A DNA stretch of 64,000 nt from Triops longicaudatus. Taxonomy: Eukaryota > Arthropoda > Branchiopoda > Notostraca > Triopsidae. Shown here piece by piece: positions 1 through 12,300 of this stretch. Within the stretch, counting starts at the first letter, position 1, and the number at the start of each line of letters is the position of its first letter. Where the stretch lies: NCBI GenBank assembly GCA_022885665.1, contig JAGQDJ010000072.1, positions 248,001 to 312,000 on the forward strand. The letters are read 5' to 3'. A program made the position numbers and the translations under genes. The notes below the pieces were generated by a model. The model was given only the letters and a program-made list of their open reading frames with translations, did no database searches and was not told where the DNA came from.

Positions 1-1
1 A

Positions 2-100
2 CCAATCGCAGGAAGGCCAGCTCTGATTATTGGAATTTTACTAGGTCCTTTACACATTGTTGCGATACTCGGAAGAGGGGAACGTTTGAATAGCAAATAG
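2..100 (+). CDS. Possible last exon of an unknown gene (5' part outside window)
   Basis: An open frame enters from the left edge and ends at TAG 98-100, giving about 32 residues rich in Ile, Leu and Gly (for example PALIIGILLGPLHIVAIL) followed by a short charged end. This could be the final membrane segment of a transmembrane protein. AT-rich DNA resembling a 3' UTR follows, with an AATAAA-like site near 350. There is no family recognition, and a frame this short could occur by chance, so the call is tentative. Confidence 0.27.
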   Translation, partial: PIAGRPALIIGILLGPLHIVAILGRGERLNSK

Positions 101-1290
101 CGGAAACTCGATCCAAGATCCTCCATTCAAGCGAACAGGAATTTCTTTTTCTACTTTTCCGTCTCTTAGTCTTTCATTAACTTGGCACTCTTATTCAGTT
201 CCCAGACCTCATTAAATACATACAATGAGACGCAGCTCAGATTATAAGAACAAAAATACCAAGAATATTGTTAAAAAAAAGGGAAGAAAAACTACATTTT
301 TTTAAAGAAAAAAGTAGCAACACAGTTGTGTTGCTTATTTTTCTCTTTAAATAAAATGTTGCATAAAAATACATGGCAACTGGTAAATAAAGGGTCTGAC
401 TTAACAAACAAAGAAGTCCATCTGACAGGCTTGTCGCAGTTTTTTCTCCTCTTTAAGTCTTATAACTTCTAAAAGGGACCCTGACGGGTATTTAATTTGG
501 GGGCTTCTCGAACAAAGACTTGAAAGTGTCATGATTTGGCTGTTATATAGCTAAGTGGACGCTTTTCTTACATCTTTATTTGTCTGTCAATCCTATGTTT
601 CGGTACGTTTCTAGGATTGCTAGGCAGGATTCGATCAAGCTTAACTTAATTATGTTCCTTGACTGCGTTGTCCGAGAAACCGAGCGGCTTGCAGAAGGTA
701 ACCAAACCAGGGACAATTTTTTATTAAATAAAAAAATACACCAAATGAATTTAATAAATTTTTCTAGTGCAGCTAAGCCTTACCACATTCTCTCTTTCCC
801 CTTTTCTCGAACTTCAATAAGGTTACGCAACTCGTGCGTAAGTTTCTGGAACGACAGTCAAAGGAAGAAATATAGGGGAGAGGAACATAAAACTTCACCT
901 CTTTAGTTTACCATTTCCGTTACATGGTATTGATCCGTTATCTGGGTTAAACTGTTGTTCAGTTAGGGGGCATTTTATGGGACAGGTTCAAACGAACTGC
1001 TTATTCCCTTGTCCGCAGTACTAGACGACTGAAAAGATTTTTGTGACAGCTTAAAAGCCTGCCTATGTCCATTATGTAAAGATGCGTTAGGTGGAAAGTG
1101 GTCTCAGTGAGGTAACAAAACACGTTTATGGATTTTCAGCTTTTTTTTTCGTAGGTGTATTGGTTCAAGTTCTGCAGAACACAATGTTCCCAATTTAGCT
1201 TCAATATAATCATAGAGGTGCCTTTTCAGAGCTATTAGCGGCTCCCAGAAGACAAGGAGTTGGTATGGCGAAGAGGGAAAGTCAAGAACG
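101..1290. other. Non-coding stretch between left-edge exon and TMA7
   Basis: AT-rich DNA. The small open frames here (such as 580-906) have no recognisable domain, no splice-consistent partner exons and unremarkable composition. I see no gene in it. It probably holds the 3' UTRs of the flanking genes. Confidence 0.5.
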
Positions 1291-1789
1291 TTACTTTTTA
1301 CCAGATTTCTTGATACCGCTACCACCTAAAGGTCGTACAAGAAAACCAATTATGTGTACAGCCTTTGAAGTCCATGTCGCACGGTTTATTGAGTTTTACC
1401 TAGTGGTCCCTTTTGTGCTTTGGCAGCCAAATCCTTCATTGCTTTCTGCTCTTCTTTGAGCTTTTGCCGGTGGGCCAAGTCAGCCTACGGACATAAAACG
1501 AATATTATTAAGCACTCGCGTGATGTCTAAGTAAGGGATTGTATTATTACCTCGTCCAGTTCCCTGTCTTCCTTCTTGGGGGCCTTCAAAGGTTTCTTCT
1601 TGCCACCTATAATTTAAAACAAAAAGGGAACAAAGCTAGTACTCCTTTCACAATATATTGCAAAGCCCAAATTTAAAAAAATCCAAAGCCACTTCGATGA
1701 AGTACAGACGCAAATATTTAATTTATAATCTTAATATTTATATACCTACTACTACAATTAACTAAATAACTACCTTCTCTTCCGGACAT
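1291..1789 (-). CDS. TMA7: Translation machinery-associated protein 7 (TMA7/CCDC72)
   Basis: Small, basic, ribosome-associated protein conserved across eukaryotes; its exact molecular role is poorly defined. Four exons on the minus strand: 1774-1789, 1551-1606, 1400-1484, 1291-1325. They join in frame to 63 residues, against 64 in human. The start is MSGREGGKKKPLKAPKK and the end is KGPLGGSGIKKSGKK, both hallmarks of the family. The middle is a charged Lys/Glu helix (KLKEEQKAMKDLAAKAQKG). Exon 1 contributes only 16 coding bases and the last exon 35, so ORF-based gene finders would miss the gene. It is the third minus-strand gene in a row, after DOCK and GPKOW, with separate spacing and no sign of an operon. 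Confidence 0.95.
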
Positions 1790-2474
1790 TTTTTGAAATT
1801 TCTCGAAACTACAGACGAAACAACACGCTTCCAACACCCAGTTACCCAAGTCCCTCGAGGCAGAAGTTTGATCGCGTTCACAATTTAAGGATACGTCGGT
1901 TCGCAGTTCACAGCCAAGTTCGAGCTCAAAGATTTTCCCGCGGTGAGTAGGGTAACTGCAGTAGCTGGGTATTTTTTCTTTTTTTTTCTTTTCTTTTTCA
2001 CTTCGTAAGTCCCCCAAAGGACTGGCGCGCTAATAAAGACATTATGGAGCCGTACAACTTTACACTTCGCCCGTATTCAATAGGCTATGAGATATGGCTT
2101 TTTATTCGCTTTCACCTTATGTATAATGTGTATATGGCTTAGCTTGATTGCCTTATAATAAGCATTATTAAAGATCGCGTAACAGTATCGATGTCATAAC
2201 GTGCAGTATCTTATAAAATTTATAGATGTTTTATTTTGGTCCTTTTTTGAGTTTCATGAAAAGTCCCTTGTAAAGTGGGTTATTGTTTTACCGTTTCCCT
2301 TGATGCCAATTTTTTTTCTTGCGCTCCTGGTTCTGCCCTTCTATGTTATATAGTACAGCTAATGCTTGGAAATAAGAGTGTAACGAAAGTACAATTTAAG
2401 AGAAAATATCGTGTTTTACTTCACATTTGTCAATGCAATGATTTTTATCATTAATTTTTTACAGGATTAGTTGT
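1790..2474. other. TMA7 upstream region
   Basis: Presumed promoter and 5' UTR of TMA7 followed by AT-rich intergenic DNA up to the MITE at 2483. A pyrimidine tract (1970-2000) is present on the plus strand. I could not define a core promoter element. Confidence 0.35.
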
Positions 2475-2482
2475 GCATTACC

Positions 2483-2651
2483 CAGTGGCGTCGTGCCATA
2501 AGGGGCCCGGGCACCCCCAAAATTTTTGCCATCCTGAGAAAAAAGGTATCACCCTTTTTCAAAATTTGTAAGCCTGAAAAAAAGTACCACCTTTTTACAA
2601 GAAATGAAAAATCGGGCACCCCCCAAATTTTTGAAGTGCACGACGCCACTG
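2483..2651. mobile_element. hAT-type MITE, 169 bp, with 8-bp target-site duplication
   Basis: The ends are inverted repeats: CAGTGGCGTCGTGC at the left and its complement GCACGACGCCACTG at the right. Both sides carry the same 8 bp, GCATTACC (2475-2482 and 2652-2659). An 8-bp duplication with CAGTGGCG-type ends is characteristic of hAT transposons. The interior is itself largely palindromic and has no transposase, so this is a non-autonomous copy. The intact duplication suggests a fairly recent insertion. Confidence 0.9.
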
Positions 2652-2887
2652 GCATTACCGACGACTTATGCTTCAGCCACGTTCGGCAGGCTATGATTTG
2701 TGGCCTAAGGTTCGCCTCTAACTTCTTTATGAAATCGATATGCTACTTCACTTGCCTGCCTTTTCATAACCTGTATACAGGACATGCGATATTGAACATA
2801 CACTAGCCTTCCTGACAAATATATAGAACCTGTGCGGGATTTATCAGGCTATGGTAAAATACATATTCTAGTAGCCTATTCCTCAAC

Positions 2888-2960
2888 GTGAAATGGCCGA
2901 GCGGTCTAAGGCATCTGGCTGTGAACTGTGAGGTCGTGGGTTCGAGTCCTACACTAGCCA
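2888..2960 (+). repeat. tRNA-like sequence (tRNA pseudogene or SINE head)
   Basis: Contains an A-box-like TGGCCGAGCGG followed by TCTAAGGC and a consensus B-box GGTTCGAGTCC inside a good T-arm stem (GTGGG/CCTAC). These are internal pol III promoter elements as in Leu/Ser-type tRNAs. The acceptor ends do not pair in any register I tried, and no normal anticodon arm forms, so a functional tRNA is unlikely. A degenerate tRNA or the head of a tRNA-derived SINE fits better. Confidence 0.5.
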
Positions 2961-3040
2961 TAATTTTCTTCAATACCCCTATATTGGGGCATGGCACCGA
3001 TCCTTCCTTTGACTGAACCTCCTATTGACTTGTCTCCTAA

Positions 3041-3135
3041 CCCCTGTACTCGCATTGCCAAACCTGGAATACCAGGCTGTTCGGGAAAACCGAGCAAGCC
3101 TGGGAAGCCAGGTAGGACAGTAGCGAGTACAGGGG
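3041..3135. repeat. Inverted repeat enclosing three smaller hairpins
   Basis: A perfect 13-bp inverted repeat (CCCCTGTACTCGC at 3041-3053, complement at 3123-3135) closes a segment holding three successive hairpins: CCTGG/CCAGG with a 4-base loop, TTCGG/CCGAG with a 5-base loop, and CCTGG/CCAGG with a 4-base loop. The result is a cloverleaf-like fold. It may be a fold-back element or a structured RNA. There is no poly-A tail or recognised terminus. Confidence 0.6.
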
Positions 3136-3593
3136 ATACGAGCCAAGCCAGGGAGGAGCTCGGTAGAGAGGAAGGGCGGAGCTTTCATTTTTCTCGATTT
3201 TCGAAGGGGACCCCCTTTGCTTACCATTGAATCAAATGGAAAATAACCCGGAAAACGGCTTTCCAGAGCCGGAAATAGGCCACGCCCATTTTCGGCTTTT
3301 TCACCAATGAGAAGCCAGGGATTTCGAGGGGAAGTCATACTTTTTAGCGGTAAGTTCAAAAATACGGATCATTTTTCGACAAAATGCATCTTTTGCGGGC
3401 AAAAATTGGATTTATGGTCGTAATAATGAAAAAACCCCTGATTTTTCGCAGCCAGATTTCTTCAGTTTTAGAACTCATAGTTTTGACGGTCGGCATTTCG
3501 TTTTTCTCGTAATTATGGAGCGTAAATGTAAGAAATTTGACAAAGTAAACGCCGATTACAAAAGACAAGATACACAGTGTATTGCCTCAAAAA

Positions 3594-5474
3594 TTACTCA
3601 TAATCCGCTTCCACATTTCCAACGTACTCACAAATATCTTCGTAACTTAAGCGTAAAATTTCGTCTCGGTCTGGCCAGGTTTGTACAGCCGCCAAATTTT
3701 CTTTTTTATCTCGTGACAAAATCTGACCAAATTGACCTTTCCGTTTCCCTCGCACAACACGGACAAACGCTTCCGGGTCTCGTGGTACGACCGTTTCCAA
3801 CTGCGACACTTTCAAACCTTCCAGGAGTTTACCATCTTCTGTCTTGCATATACATAATTCTTGTGATACCATATCGACGACAATAAGCTACAAAGAAAAC
3901 GTTAATACGTAAATTAATTAACACATTACTTTTTACCTTTTCTTTATAATACTCTCCTCTTCGATATTTCTTATCTACACATCGTACTCGCAACATAGGA
4001 AAAAGCCATGATACCAACGCTTTTTCTTTCCTTGGTTTCGCATCTTCGTTTTTGTACCTTCTTTCTTTTTCTCGTTCTTTGTCTTTCCTTCTGCTGTCTT
4101 CTTTCCTTTCACCCGGGCTTCTACTCCTACTTCTGCTTCGTTTTCTCCGTTCAGAACGTTCCTCTCCTCGGCTTGCTTCCAATTTTTTCTCTATTTTGCT
4201 TTTATATTCTTCGTACTTGTCTTTGTCTGTGAAACAAATAACAATTAGTAACCTCTTAAAAGAGTACTAGCTATATAAAAATACTTAAAACGCGAGAACA
4301 GTCCTTATACTCCTTGGCCGACACAAGCTGAATCGCCAGCTCAGTTAAATTGACGGTATTCGCACCAACGGTCAGTTTTACAACCACACGAGCATTATTT
4401 TCGTCCAAGCTTTCCACCTGAGTACAAAACACGTTGCTAAAAACTTATTATAAAAGTTTAGTTTTGTCTACTACTAACCTGACCGTACTGCCCTTCATGC
4501 TTCCCTGCAATAACACGAACATACGCTCCTTTGACCAATCGTAGATTCTCCTCTTTGTTGCCAGCTGGAGAGGCACCAGATTGCTTGCTTTGCATTGGAC
4601 GGGGGTTGGCACCCAATCCAAGACCTTTGGGTCGCAATACTACATCAACCGGTGCCACGCCCTTTTTACCGGGCTCAGGTTTCCAGCCCATTCCTCGTAG
4701 CATGGCCATACCGTATTCCTCAATCGGAACGTTCACGTAGTCATCTAATGTAGGCTATGAAATAGAAGTATATCGTTAATTATAATAATAATTTAAACAA
4801 ATTCAGTTTATTTCATGACTTACTTCGTCCGCTCGAAGTGAAACATCCATCTGCTCATCCGTTTCAAAGCCTTCAGGTACACGATTCTGCATGACCAACG
4901 GGATGGCCCTTTCCGAGTTTTCGCCCGTTCCATTGGTTGTTTCATTTCGTGCTGCAGCTTCTGAAATAGAACATAGAAATTTGTTCTTGAGAAAAACATT
5001 GATAAAAAAATCTGTTTTCTGAAAGTTTATTTTTTTTCTAAGAAATTAAATTGAAGTATCATTCTTAGGACGTACCCTCTAAAATTTCTTTGGCCGCCAG
5101 TTCCTCCAAACGGGCGGCTTCCGGGTCAATTTCTTTATCGTCTTTCTTGTCCTCATCTTTCTTGCGACCAGCTGAGAATCGCCATCGATTGGCAGTTATG
5201 AGGGGTATAACCAATGGCTTTTTCTCCGGTTTGGCTAGGGTACTACAATGGAAGCAAAAAGGGAAAATCTATTAAAGAGTAGAACAATTATTAGTGAGTT
5301 AAGTGTTTACCTGTGAATAGTTTTTCCTTCTAACTTCTGAACGTAATCTTTGTCATCTTGAGCCGATTCATCCTCTTTCTGAAGTTTGTCTTTCTGGACA
5401 GTACTCGAAGTTTTCTTTGAAAATGTGAACGACACTGATTGCGCCATAGACCGTTGATTTTCTGATTCTGCCAT
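3594..5474 (-). CDS. GPKOW: G-patch domain and KOW motifs-containing protein
   Basis: Nuclear RNA-binding splicing factor (yeast Spp2, plant MOS2 relatives). From established work it binds the helicase DHX16/Prp2 through its G-patch during spliceosome activation. Exons (minus): 5311-5474, 5076-5242, 4824-4960, 4479-4754, 4300-4417, 3937-4226, 3594-3887. All phases agree, giving 481 aa (human 476). A low-complexity N-terminus precedes a motif-rich core: G-patch at about residues 166-205 (RGMGWKPEPGKKG, RPKGLGLGANP), first KOW at about 225-245 (KGAYVRVIAGKHEGQYGQ), an RS/RD-like stretch (KRSRSRSRSPGE), and a C-terminal KOW (FVRVVRGKRKGQFGQ). The start is MAESENQ. The gene sits about 0.9 kb downstream of the DOCK stop codon. 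Confidence 0.96.
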
Positions 5475-6360
5475 ATTCACAGACACTACAGAAACTGTGC
5501 GACAAAAATATAACACGATACAGAACGGCAAAAATAGCTAAAAGACTTACACAATGTGTGAGAATCTTCTGTTGAGACAAAGAAATTCACAATTGTTTTG
5601 CTATAACGCAACCATCACGCCAAACCTGGTGCTGAGGAGGAAGTCGGTCAAGTAAACTTCTACTGGGCTTTACGAACATTAGCGCTCCAAGCGACAAAAG
5701 GCTAGAACTACTGCCCGCTTCCAACGATTCTCACCGGTTTCAATACCGGCTTCATTCTTTTTTAAAAGGATGGAAGAAAACTGCATTTATAAAACATAGA
5801 ATTGGAAAAGCTAACAAGTCTTTTGTTTCGAAATAAAACTTTTCTTGTTTAAAATGCGTAACTCTGAGGTGATGAAACACAACATAAAGGGTATTTTTAA
5901 AAACAAAAACACTAGGGCAATTAAATTGATTTGCTTTGGGGGGAATACAACTAAAAATCTCGAGCACTTTTTTACAGTAAAGTCTGTTGTCCCAGCATAG
6001 AACTTCCATCCAAATACTGCGCACTAACGAAGGAAAATACTACACGGAATCATGAGCTGAATTATACGCTCAGACAAATGCGACCACACTTAAAAAAAAA
6101 CGGGCTAATACACCCTGACAGTACATCCACATTTGGGGGGAAATGCTAATCTGCACCAAGAAAACGCATGTCTAAAACTCATACAGGTTGTCCCGATAGA
6201 GAAGGAAACAGACGAGGCTTACAAACTAATTTCTTCACGGCAGGACCCAAAATTTGGCTAGCATACTGGAAGACAATAGCTAAACGTGAATCTTTGCTTA
6301 TTAAAACTCAGCTCCTCCTGATGCACTTAACTAAGCTATCTAATCAAGTTAAGCTGCCTG
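5475..6360. other. Intergenic region, GPKOW promoter and DOCK 3' UTR side
   Basis: No gene seen. GPKOW reads leftward from 5474 and DOCK ends at 6361, so this interval should hold the GPKOW promoter and the DOCK 3' UTR. The small open frames here are unsupported. Confidence 0.4.
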
Positions 6361-9300
6361 TCAATCATCCACGCCAGAAAATTCTGGTGGAGGGGGCGGT
6401 GGCGAACGCGGGGGGCTCTGATGTCCATTCGTCATAACACCACATCCCGAAGCGGCCAATAAACTGCAGATCTCTTCCACAAAGCTGCCATCAGCCATGA
6501 ACTCCGGTTGCTGCTCTGTATCCATTCGGGTTGAAGAAGTTAGCGGTAAGGACGACGACGACTGCGAAAATACTGCAGTGGGCGTGGTGGCTTTCGGAGG
6601 CAACGGAGGTGGTACAATATCCCTGTAGCGCATTGCTGGACCAGTGGTAGGCGTTGATAATACGTTCAAACCGTCCAGACCATATTCTGGAGAAATGCAT
6701 GTGGGCGTCAAGGCTGGTGTCGAAGTCGACGACAAAGACAACTTGCAAAATAAAGAATTATTTAAAATTAGTTGAAGAATAATTAATTTTAAAAGGCATT
6801 GATAAGAATATTCACACGAACATACTTTTTTCGAATTTCTTTTAGGATAAATTGGCGGAGGTGTACAATCTGTCCAGCTGGACGCTGTAATTATAGAAGA
6901 AAAATAATAAGATATAATATAAAGAGATTAACCAAACGCGTACTGTTGTTCCTCGGTGGAAGGGGTGGTGCTTCCTCCTTATCCCATGACGATAAATGCT
7001 CTGGCGTTGAACTCGTATGCATTAGTGGAGATACAGAACTAGGAGGCAGCATTCTACTCCCGGTACGCGGGAGCGGTCCTTTTTTCTGGGGCACTTCATC
7101 AATGTACCCAGAATCCCTACAAGAGAAACAAATTCGAATCAGTGTTTCAACTACAGATTACTGTATTTTAACTTTACAATAAATAAAAATAAATAAAAAA
7201 TATGAAATAAAATGAAAATTAATAATTCTACAATAACAATGCAAATCGAGCAAATACCTTAGCGAGGCTGGTGTGAAGAAAAGGTACGCTTCTGTCATGG
7301 CTTTCTTGGGTGACGAGTCTCTTCTCAACGAAACACTATCGTCAAGCCATCCGGGTGCTTTCGGTCTGTTATCCGACGACCACGAATTGGATACAGTCAA
7401 AGTAGACGACAGACTCGAGCTGCTACTTGCATTCAAACGTTCCAGAATCTCCTTTAGAATTTAAACAGAAATATGAGCAAATTCTTCCTGCAAAAACGGT
7501 TGAGTTTACCGATGGCTTGCAGTACAAATCTTCTTCGTCGCTAATTAAGCTGGCCGTTTCATTCACAAGGAAATGGCCATATAAGCTGCTTCCCGAGCCG
7601 GAAGAACGGTTACTGGAAGGTCCGCCGACGACAGTGTGAGCTTTTTGGGGTCTTCGGTCCTCCCGAGGGGATGGTTGGATGAGTATTGCTCCAGGAACTG
7701 ACAAACTTGTTCCTTTGCGGTATTCAATGCCCGCGTCTGAATCTGCTCTACGGTGGAGAGGACTGCTAGTTGCGTAGCGGCCGGGATTGGGTGAAGCAAA
7801 ACCCCATTCTTTCAAACGCTGTTTCATGTGAGCTAAACATTCTTGCAAACGGCGATGTAACGGCTGCAAATCAGCGGCTGCCAAACGTCCGTGCAACGTT
7901 AAGCACTGCTCCAAGACTCGGATCTGAAACATCAAGACGAAACGTAATTTCACCGAGAAGTGTCGACTTTGTGCATATCGTCACAAACCTTCTCTGTTAT
8001 GAGCTGACGTAGCTGTAACACGTAGTCCATAAACTCTGGATGGTTATTAACGAACTCGGCGTTAAAGAATGCATCTTGATATTTAGCTATTCCGCCCATT
8101 ACAGCGGCATCAATCACACCCTAGATAAACAAATGTAAGTCGTTAGACAGTAATCGTATGAGTATATAACTTGTGCGTTAGAAATATTTAGGCCCTAAGT
8201 AATTTTTCAAGTATTACCTGAAGGCGCATGCTAAATGGATGCAAGCTACGTTTCGGATCAGCGCTGTACTGCAAATGGAGAGTTTGAAGTTCACGCGTGA
8301 CGCTGGAAACTGTTTCACAAGCAAAACGAACTGGAGGAATCTGTTCTACTTTACGATCCACCACTTCAAACCATCTTAGTATTCCTGGCAAAGTAGCCGC
8401 CGTAACCAACGTGGTCCTTTCGATCCACAATGTCTACATCAGTACAACATGTAAGCGCAAGAAAAGCGTAATATTTGATTTTGTCTGAATGTTTCAACGA
8501 AATTAATACTCTTTCTTTGTTAGAAGAAAAACTGCGCTACATAATTTAGTTACCTTAAATTCGTTTTCTTTATCCACACAACCTTTGTGAACCGGCCGGT
8601 CAAACTGGAATGTCTTGACGTCATTAACGGCATAAAAGCGCCGGATTTTCTCAGGTACGTTCAAGGTATCATCTAAAATGGGATGGTCTTCTGGCACAGG
8701 CTTCACGTTGCAGATCTGAATATCTACAACGAAACACGTATCATTACCACGCAGAATAAACTATACAGCAACAAAAGTGCTCTATCATAGAATGTACGCT
8801 ATCAGTATAATGTAAAACAACTCCGAATGTACGAAAATCTATGTGCTACAAATCTGTCTAAAAAGTAAGTTCAACAAACACAGTGAAAAATAAAAGATAT
8901 GCATGCTAAAACAGAAGTAAAACTTACATTGCCCATCTGAGTTCATGATAGCCTCACTAGGTAACGTGTTCTTCTTCAAAATTGCAGCTGCCGGGTATTC
9001 AGTCTGCAATCGCTGCGTGAAAGCTTCAATTCGCTCATAATTCAAGCCTCGATACACGAAAGTTTTATTCTGTAATCGTCAAAAAAGAAACGTTTAAATT
9101 AGAGCATTAAGAACCTCACTTCCTTTTAAAATTACCAAAGAAATAAACAGATAAAACCTAAAAAAGGGAAAGAAATTGGTCTTACTCTAACAAACAACGG
9201 AAAACCGGTGCCATAGTATCCTACACGGAAAAACTCAGGTTCAGGCCGCAACTGGGTCAAAATTTGGTCGTAGAATATGGCCTGAGATTTGAGAATATGT

Positions 9301-12300
9301 GACAGTTTCCCGTAATCATAAAGGCGGGTTTCGTAGAAGTTGGCGAGCTCCTTAGCTAACGGTATACCCTTCTCCCAACACTATTAAAAAGTATTAGAAA
9401 GAAACACAGGATAAAGTTCGCAAAGCTACCTTTCCTTTGTCGAAGTACGCAACGATTTTCAAATACAAGGCTTCTTTGCGCTGCCATTCAGGCTGAGCTG
9501 GAAACCTTTCATCAGAAGGGATAATTTCGGTGGACCAATTTAGCTGCGATGCGTAAAGCTGTAGAGTGAAAGCGGCTTCGGTGTAGTTTTCCAACGGAAG
9601 ATGTAAATCATGCAGTTTGTAGATGTAACGCACATACATGTCGCGGCGATCCACTTCGTTTTTGTAGAAATTCTGAGACAAAATAACAATTGATGGAATT
9701 TATACTGAAACATGGTGATCGACTTACTAGCAAATTAAACGTGCAGCTCATGCGTTTGTCTTTGTTCTCATCCCCTTCACGGACAGTTCGGTAGTCAAGG
9801 AGTCGTTCCAAGAGCTTGGTAATAGAGGTGATGAACGCTATTCCGCGGTTCTTCCAAATCGGATCGTTCGAACGCACCTTTTCCAATAGACTAAATAAAA
9901 TATTGACGTTTAAAAAGCGTTAGGCTGTCCTTCTACTCCTAATATTTGGACTTAATTATAACAAAAGAAACACTATTAAACAGAAAAATACAGAATACAA
10001 AATATAGACACAAACTTGTGTTCAAACTTACGCGGAATTCAAGAGCTCCCTTTTGTTGCATTAAAAGTATTTACAGTGAAACATTATTTCATTTCAACAA
10101 AAACATAAAGTTGAAGCTACTTACATCGTGTTGAAAAGTTGACGATAATCATCATCTCCCACAAGAAGGTCTAATTTGTCGATCAGTTCAGACTCGACTT
10201 GTTTAAAGCTACCACGACACTTCTGCTCACACTCCATCATATCAAAAAATATAGGCAAGGTCGCTTTTCGAAGTTCCATTTCAGGCACCAATGTCACTTC
10301 CAAGAAAGGCCCCACCATGGAGGGCACAAAGTGAATTTTGTAATCACCTAAACAATCCCGGGAACAAAGTTCAAATGAAGACCGAAATAACGTACTGCGG
10401 CGTGAAAAGGTTTACCTAAAGTGCCCCACATTCTCAGAATCTGAAAACCCATCGTTACTCGCATATCGCCGTGCTTGGCTAAAATCTTGCGTCTTTTAGG
10501 CTCAGGTAGCTTGTCAAGCTGCAGACACGGTTGCGTTAAAAATGCCACCGACAAGTCAAAATAACTACTCCATAACTGTCGCGAAGAAAGAATTAGAATC
10601 ATTCAAGTTTTTAAACTTCGAAGGTGGAAACGTGTCGAAGCTTAATTACTTGTGAGTCGAAGCATCCACCATCCAAGAAGTACTTAATTATAGGTCGACT
10701 CAGGTTTTCAAGCGTATTGAGAATAACCGCGTTACTGGTGAGGTGCATGACTCGCCAGTCAGGCGGGAATACTTGTTCTCGGACCAAATCTCTTAACAGA
10801 AGGAAGGAACGCAGTAAGAAATCCTTCAAAGGCTTTCTTTCCAGAAAATCTTCCCATAAACGACGATAGTGACCTTCGTCAATGATTTGAAGCAAACCTA
10901 GTAAGCACGCTACCAAAGATCCCTGAAATGATGTTTAGAATATGTATCTTAATGTCAAAAACCAAAAAGAATTTAACAGACTAATTTACTCCAGTAGATG
11001 AAAGTCGCTCGGCCACTAAAACGGTTTGCATAAGAACATCCAAAAGAGACAAACAAAGTACTTCTATGTCATGATAAAGGCAATTATTGACCTGCGTAAA
11101 TGAAAAAGTAAATAAATAAAAGTAAATACATACAAATACGAAAATACAAATAAGACAACAATTTATCGTAAAGTTGTTTACTTTTCCAGAAGTATTCGGC
11201 GAACTTTCGGCCCGAAAATAAGTGAGCATTTCACCCAAGACTTGGGTGCAGAGAGAAAGTTGAGATTTGAGAGAAAAATGAAGCCTTAGCTGTCGACAAG
11301 CTGCGACTGTAATTAATCCGCGAGCATCTACAAAGAGAATCAAGAAAATAAAAATTTGGCGTTCTATGAAGGTACTGACGTATTGTACCGTTTTCTTTGA
11401 ACATCCGACTCTTCACCATTTCCAAGATTAAATTCATCCTCGCTTGACTTAGTTCTTGGTTTACGTCCTTGGGCATGGAATCCAACAGACATTGTACGAG
11501 TTTCACACATTCGGTTGCGGACAGAATTTCTGAGAGCTCAATAACGGAGCTAAACACGTTCTTCAAGAAAATAACCTGCCAAATATACACAAATGGAGCA
11601 TTTAATAATCCAATGAATTGGTATTTTCAAAAAAATTATGCCAAACACGGACCGCAAAGAAGTCGAGGCAGTTTACCTGAGTAGGTGATATAGAATCATT
11701 GGTTTCCGATACCATAAGGTTGAACGCAGCAAAAAGTGAGTGGACTAGATCTTTAAATCCATCTTCATCCGTTAGTTGACAGGTTTTCACGTAAAGCAGT
11801 CGTGACTGAATCACGAACTTGGTCACGTACTCCAAGGTCGCAAAGCATTTTTGCAAAGGTTCTTGTTCGCTTGTAACTGCCACCAATTCTGCACAAGTTT
11901 GCACACAGCTCACCAGTCCCCTTTTTTTGCAAATAAAAGAAGATTTATAGTCAAAGTACGGAAGTTAATTGTTAAGCAAGTTTACCTATAAATCAACGGC
12001 GCTGCGAAGTGATTTTGGATATACGTATCCACAACGGGTTTGAAATGCTCAAACTTACTGTCTCCCAACAAATACAAAATACTTATCTAAAATCACCAAA
12101 TGATAAAAAAAAAACTTTTTAAAAAAGAGTTCGATTCGTTATAGAAACTATATTACCAAGACTTGAAAAACATGACCAGAATAGGAAGTAGAATTGCCGT
12201 CTTCGGTGGAAAACATGGCAAACAACGAGTCCAAAACGTCCTGTAGAAATTTGACGAGTTCTTCTCCTTTGATTCGCATAACGGCGTTCAAAGTTTCCCC

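Noticed and set aside
2467..2806. Overlapping open frames on both strands
   Set aside because: They fall on the palindromic hAT MITE, which reads open on both strands because of its inverted structure.
2803..2997. Open frame containing SVGLEPTTSQFTARCLRPLG
   Set aside because: It is the antisense reading of the tRNA-like sequence, a common spurious peptide type in databases.
2991..3230. Collagen-like reading KPGIPGCSGKP
   Set aside because: It arises from repeated CCTGG/CCAGG hairpins; there is no regular Gly-X-Y continuation and no splice-linked exon.
4008..4270. Hydrophobic open frames MIPTLFLSL and MYLLSFSRS
   Set aside because: Antisense of the Arg/Ser/Lys-rich exon of GPKOW; the apparent membrane protein is an artefact.
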